NCBI GenBank assembly: GCA_019633425.1
Contig: WSUB01000289.1
Coordinates: forward strand, 1 to 34,322
From: Tulasnella sp. 424
Lineage: Eukaryota; Basidiomycota; Agaricomycetes; Cantharellales; Tulasnellaceae
Reading direction: 5' to 3'
DNA length: 34,322 nucleotides
The translations under genes and the position numbers were made by a program. Of the stretch, positions 30,386 to 34,322 are shown in pieces. The number at the start of each line of letters is the position of its first letter. Within the stretch, counting starts at the first letter, position 1. Below the pieces are notes generated by a model. It had not been told where the DNA came from, did not search any database, and worked only from the letters and a program-made list of their open reading frames with translations.

Positions 30386-31615
30386 TACTTCTTTCGTTTT
30401 ACACGTAAACTCTGCTTGTTATATTGCTTCGGCACTACTATCCCAAACTCTCTCTACATAGAACCTGCATAGGTTATTACGGCTATTGGCCCCAATACTA
30501 ACCGATTGTGACGACTTAGGTGAGAATATGACAGCGCTATCGCGTTTGTTGATTACAAATTCTTACCAGCGTGAATGTCCCGTGGTTCTCCTTCCTCGGG
30601 CCCCACCGACGATGCCAGTACGTTGCATTGTCCTCGTCCGCACATTTTGCACACTTGGAAGCGCCGAAAGAGTTAGGAAGAAGGAGACATAAAACGCAGA
30701 GAATACGCACCAGGTCATAACCGTCTCTGCGACAAGGACTTGACCGATCGCAGCATTTGTCACAAGACAAGATCAGCCCTTTGAGCCCTTCCTTTCCACA
30801 TGCGTCGCACCAGCAACTTGACCCTGCAGATTCTAGTCGGGCAAATGGGTAGTGGCTCTGGGTTATTGTTCCGTCAGGTAGAACAGGTATCATCTGGTGC
30901 GGGTGGTTAGGATTCGAGCCCGACGATCTTCCGGGGGAAGAGCATTTTAAACACTGAAAGGTCCGGCGGTTAGCAATCTTGCTGCAAACTATGCAATTTT
31001 ATAGTGAAGACGTCAAAGAGATAAGTACTCGCCAAATCGAACCCGCCGCGAAATGGGCAAGTCGGGCAGGTATAGCAGGTATTGCCGTTCAAAGTGGTTG
31101 CGCAGCCGTCGCAGTACCATCGACGACCAGGTGGAGTTACTCGTTTGAATAGATGGTCGTATCCACGATTGGCTTGATGAACGACTACGGCATTCCTCTC
31201 ATCCGCGCAAGCCAAGCACTGTTGGGTTCAAGCCTTAGCTTCAAGCCAGCCGCCCGAGTCAGGACTCACATAAAGAAATGGGTCCCCATTGAAGGACACG
31301 CATTTGGTACATACAAGGCGAAGGCCCTGTTCTTTGTCTTCTTCGCAAAGACTGCAGATGTTGGGCATGGCGATGATGAATCGGAGAGAACGGTGAGTGG
31401 AACTGAGAGATGTCGATGGAAGGTCGAGGATTTCTCTTTTCCGCCGTCCTCCTCGTGGTCCTCCTCGTGCAAGGGAGGGATCTACACCATAGGTTCGAAT
31501 TCGTCACAATACTGTTTCCTTCGGACTTCAACCGCCCTTCTGTTAGAAACGATACTTGGAGCTGTGTTTTAACGTTGTGCTGGACCCGGGCTAGTGGTGA
31601 GGACAGACTGCTCGG
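30386..31615. repeat. Duplication unit carrying Z3
   Basis: Third copy of the unit seen at 24296-25690 and 26866-28275, lacking the plus-strand exon; homology starts at TACCGTACTTCTT. Confidence 0.75.
30537..31368 (-). CDS. Z3: short triple ZZ-like zinc-finger protein
   Basis: Exons: 31270-31368, 31033-31218, 30711-30953, 30537-30653, phase 0; 214 aa. Finger a: MPNICSLCEED, VCTKC, CLACADE, VHQANRGYDHLFKR. Finger b: WYCDGC, CPTC, GGFDL|CLKC, HPHQM. Finger c: WCDACGKEG, SCDKC with CCDRSSPC, GYDL|CAKC, ATYWHRRW. The C-terminus reads past the Z1/Z2 stop, giving TLVRICNQQTR. Intron 2 has a GC donor (TTG|GCGAGT). VLPDGTITQSH is kept. All Cys pairs are intact. Confidence 0.87.
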
Positions 31616-31962
31616 TGCACCCAACCCCGCCCCGCGATTGCTAGACAAAGGATACTTGTCGGCCTATCTCTCTGAGTATACTTTTCCGATCTTGGAACGT
31701 CGAAAAGCTCGCACAAGCCAGTTGAATCTTCCTCACCCTCAGCTTCGAGTTCACGGAATTAGTAGTCTAAATCGAAATCTCATTCGGGCGGAGTTTAAAC
31801 TACCGGACCTGTCACCTCATCAACCTGTCGCCCTGTATGGCCCACACGCAGATGTATCGTATTTTGTCCAGTACTCATCTCACTACCACAGAGGAAAAAT
31901 GGGAGGTGTACTGTTTCTACCCTCCTGGCCTTTCGCTCGAGAAGTTCTTACCCAGAGACGGG
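31616..31962. other. Spacer between Z4 and Z3
   Basis: Contains Z3 upstream sequence and, from about 31770, Z4 3' flank that is repeated at 29640-29850. A plus-strand frame at 31410-32039 runs through it, but it is antisense to Z3 exon 1 and Z4 exon 4, so it is not called. Confidence 0.4.
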
Positions 31963-32823
31963 TCAGGCACTCGAAACCCGCATCACAACGAAATTGTGGG
32001 ATTCCTTCGCTGGACTCCATTTATGATGCGAATGCGTAGCTCTTTCTTCGTCCGCGCATCTGAGACACTTGAGTAAGGGAACCATGTCAGTGTAAGGCTC
32101 AATAATAGAGGGTTCGCAGCTAGCTCACGAGTGAATAGCCGGAGCGACGGCAACTGTTGCAACCCGGATTACATTTACACTCGGCGTTGCATACGATACA
32201 TCCTAGTACTAATCCTTCAAGGGGTCCAGCGCGACAGGCATCGCACGATAACTTCCCGTTGGTGAGCGGCAAGCTTAGATAATATTGAGGGTAGCTCCGA
32301 AGGACCACCCCATCAGCGGAGACAGGAATCATCGTATGGTCGTGCCTTGCGGTTGGTCGATTGCTTCCTCCAGGGGAAGAGCATCCCATGCACTATAAAA
32401 GATGAATGACGTCAATGGAAAACAAGGGAGAAGAGTTGTGGTGGAGGACTCTAACCAAATCAAATCCGACTTGAAAGGAACAGGTCGGACATGTGTAATA
32501 AGCCGTCCCATTCAGCTTTCCCTTGCAGGCGTCACATGTATAGCGGAGGGGCGGAGGACAGACTCGCTTAAAAAGATGATCGTCTCCTCGATTAGCTTGA
32601 TGAGCGATTGTAGGTTTATATATATCTGCGCAACGCAGGCACTAATTGAGAGAGCATGGGAAGTCAGCATTTAAGGCCGCCTGCACTAAGGTCGTAAATA
32701 AGTTGGAGGGTGAACGGAACTGACATAAGCGAGAGGATCCCCGTTGAAGTTTGAGCATTTAGTGCATTCCAAATATACAGCTCTCTGCAGGTCACTGTCG
32801 CAGAGGCAGCATAAAACGGGCAT
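31963..32823 (-). CDS. Z4: short triple ZZ-like zinc-finger protein, divergent
   Basis: Exons: 32725-32823, 32456-32641, 32129-32392, 31963-32067, phase 0; 217 aa. Finger a: MPVLCCLCDSD, ECTKC, CLRCADI, AHQANRGDDHLFKR. Finger b: YTCDACKGKLNG, CPTC, GFDL|CMGC, then HDHTM. Finger c: SCDACRAG, then an enlarged loop with extra Cys (GCIVCNAECKCNPGCNSC), GYSL|CLRC, RATHSHHKW. The end is HNFVVMRVSSA. Unlike Z1-Z3 and Z5, intron 2 has a standard GT donor (TTG|GTTAGA); intron 1 has the less usual GTCAGT. Its exon 4 and 3' flank are copied in the relic at 29640-30385. Confidence 0.87.
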
Positions 32824-33096
32824 CCCGGGGAAAAGACCGTCGAGTCAAAGGTAATCAACCAACACGGTCACGTGCGAAGCCTGAAACCCTGCGTGTTTGC
32901 ACGTTGACTATGTTTTCCCTCCCCGCAAGCCTCGTGAGAGGTTTAGACCATAAATAAGCCCATATAGAAGTTCTCCCTCGGGGATAGACTTATGATCGAT
33001 TCAGAATTACTGGACCACATATAAGTAATAGAAGGCGCTCTAGAGCCGTCTGCAACGCCTTGGACTAAGCCTATGGGACACCCAAGCAGGCCTGGA

Positions 33097-33970
33097 TTAG
33101 TGGAATGAACTCAAAGAACCCACCTCTATACAACTCACAATAATACAACTCGATTCCTCTGGCAGAATGTGGCACGTAAAGGTGTGCGCCTCCTTGGAAG
33201 GGGTCCAGCGAGAGTGAAGGTACGTTCCACGTTCCTCGTCCGCGCATTTTGGGCACTTGAGTCGAAACCTTAGTCACGAGTTAGGCCAAGCTTCGTACAA
33301 GTTCACGTACAATATTAAACCCCTCTTTTCGACATGAGTTGCACGTGAATCCACATGTGTTACATGACAGGATAAACCCTTTGGCGGGCTCCACAGAACA
33401 TCCATCACACTTTCGATTTCCCGCAGCTGCGGCAAGGTATGTAAGATGACTCTGCGAGATGACCCCGTTGGCCGTTACTGGCACTAATGGATGCTCGTGT
33501 CTTCTATTAGATTGTGAGGTGCTTTGTGGTGAACCGCATTTAACGCACTGCCACGTGAGCAAGGCATTAACACAAGCGAATGGGAATGAGACGTTGGATG
33601 CATCGGACTTGCCAAGTCGTATCCACCATGAAAGGGGCATGTAGGACAGGTATAGCATACCGTCCCATTCAGCTTTCCAGAGCATTGATTGCAGGCATAG
33701 TTCCGGCCTGGAGGTGCCACGCGTCGAAAAAGATGATCTTCTCCTCTATTTGCCTGATGCGCGATAGAAGCCTTTCGCCCATCGGCACACTCGAAGCACT
33801 AAGGGTTCAAGTATTTCACGTTAAGGCGGTCTACCCCACCAGGGCGGACATTATGTTGAGCTTCTACTTACATAAGCGAACGGATCACCGTTGAAGTTGA
33901 CACACTGAGTGCATTCTAGATAGAATTTATTGTCCAAATCAGTGTCGCAAAGGCAGCACAGGATGGGCAT
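33097..33970 (-). CDS. Z5: short triple ZZ-like zinc-finger protein, longer tail
   Basis: Exons: 33872-33970, 33613-33798, 33311-33547, 33097-33255, phase 0; 226 aa. Finger a: MPILCCLCDTD, ECTQC, CFECADG, AHQANRGEDHLFRR. Finger b: YACNQC, CPTC, GGYDL|CVKC, then HEHPL. Finger c: KCDGCSVEP, SCNTC with FTCNSC, GFNI|CPKC, GTYLHSRW (Gly for the usual Ala). The tail is extended by about 19 residues compared with Z1 and has two further Cys (SSCIIVSC). Intron 2 has a GC donor (TTG|GCAAGT). It is the parent-like match of the decayed copy at 25705-26830. Confidence 0.87.
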
Positions 33971-34249
33971 TACGGGCAACAGGTACTCAGGCCAGCGGAA
34001 AACGAGGTGGTGGAAGGTTCGAATTGGTGAGGTGGCGTTTTCACGCCGCGGCGAACTCGGCAACATCATCTCTTGTCCAAGTGGCTTACCTCATAGCTTT
34101 TTGCTTTTGGAAACCGACAGCTCGAGACGCCTCCGGCCCCGGAGACTGCGTGGAATATTACGCAATAGTGGTACGCCTTTCTAAATTAACATTCCATAGA
34201 GCGACGTCCATGAAGTTGACGTCCAGGGCGTGGGTTATACGGAGGCACT
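33971..34249. other. Z5 upstream region
   Basis: Z5 leader and promoter side; no TATA-like box stands out. It may also hold the promoter of the plus-strand frame starting at 34250. Confidence 0.3.
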
Positions 34250-34322
34250 ATGAGTCCCAGCCCTGACATCGAAACCCCGCCCGACGGGGATTTTGACGTC
34301 TCTCCCAGGGAGACTGGGCTCC
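34250..34322 (+). CDS. Possible 5' end of a gene cut by the window edge
   Basis: An ATG at 34250 opens a frame of 24 codons that runs to the window end, reading MSPSPDIETPPDGDFDVSPR. The Pro/Asp/Ser-rich composition is protein-like and no stop occurs, but the stretch is too short to test. It could be a chance frame. Confidence 0.25.
   Translation, partial: MSPSPDIETPPDGDFDVSPRETGL

Noticed and set aside
31410..32039. Plus-strand ORF of 209 codons
   Set aside because: It is antisense to Z3 exon 1 and Z4 exon 4, which have strong Cys-pair and splice evidence; the relic copy of this region does not keep the plus-strand frame.
23647..33970. CRISPR-like or satellite repeat array
   Set aside because: Repeat units are kilobase-sized gene duplications with diverged sequence, not short regular repeats with spacers.
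24669..33970. RING or LIM domain reading of the Cys-rich proteins
   Set aside because: Spacing shows three Cys pairs then two His per finger with a G-(Y/F)-D-L before the third pair, which suits ZZ (or C1-like) better than the cross-braced RING pattern or double-zinc LIM pattern.

Overview
The window looks like nuclear DNA of a filamentous basidiomycete, most plausibly an agaricomycete such as a Rhizoctonia/Ceratobasidium relative. The evidence is many short introns (about 45-100 nt), C/T-rich leaders, TATA-like boxes close to start codons, a two-copy family resembling the basidiomycete DUF7918 proteins, and decayed Helitron-like coding sequence. The organism is inferred; no marker gene is present. 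I rebuilt gene models by hand, using GT-AG (and some GC-AG) introns, reading-frame continuity and comparison between paralogues inside the window.

Layout. 1-218: 5' end of a minus-strand gene running off the edge. 2.15-2.62 kb: Helitron-like relic. 2.6-6.7 kb: direct tandem duplication of a seven-helix membrane protein gene, one copy with a damaged C-terminus. 6.8-18.8 kb: four intact paralogues (G1-G4, 352-363 aa) encoding two SH3 domains followed by three ZZ-type (or C1-like) zinc fingers, plus a relic. Between them at 12.6-14.6 kb lie two related pieces of an unrecognised helical protein. 20.0-23.2 kb: tandem pair of DUF7918-like proteins. 23.6-34.0 kb: six intact genes for SH3-less zinc-finger proteins of 207-226 aa (one on the plus strand, Z1-Z5 on the minus strand), with at least four broken copies and a second Helitron-like relic.

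Main result. The SH3 proteins and the short proteins share one module: three tandem Cys/His fingers on four exons, joined by phase-0 introns. Each intron cuts a finger just before its third Cys pair, so every downstream exon starts with Cys-x2-Cys. The short proteins match exons 4-7 of the SH3 proteins, and their start codons lie where the SH3 genes have the exon-4 splice acceptor. At least ten intact copies in 26 kb, with relics and chimeras, make this a young birth-and-death array. No enzyme was recognised, so the products look like adaptor or scaffold proteins; their biological role is unknown.

Non-coding stretches carry footprints of duplication and insertion: a 533-bp insertion flanked by a 13-bp direct repeat, a roughly 295-bp insertion in a pseudogene, an inverted repeat and several long G tracts. 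No tRNA, rRNA or CRISPR array was found.
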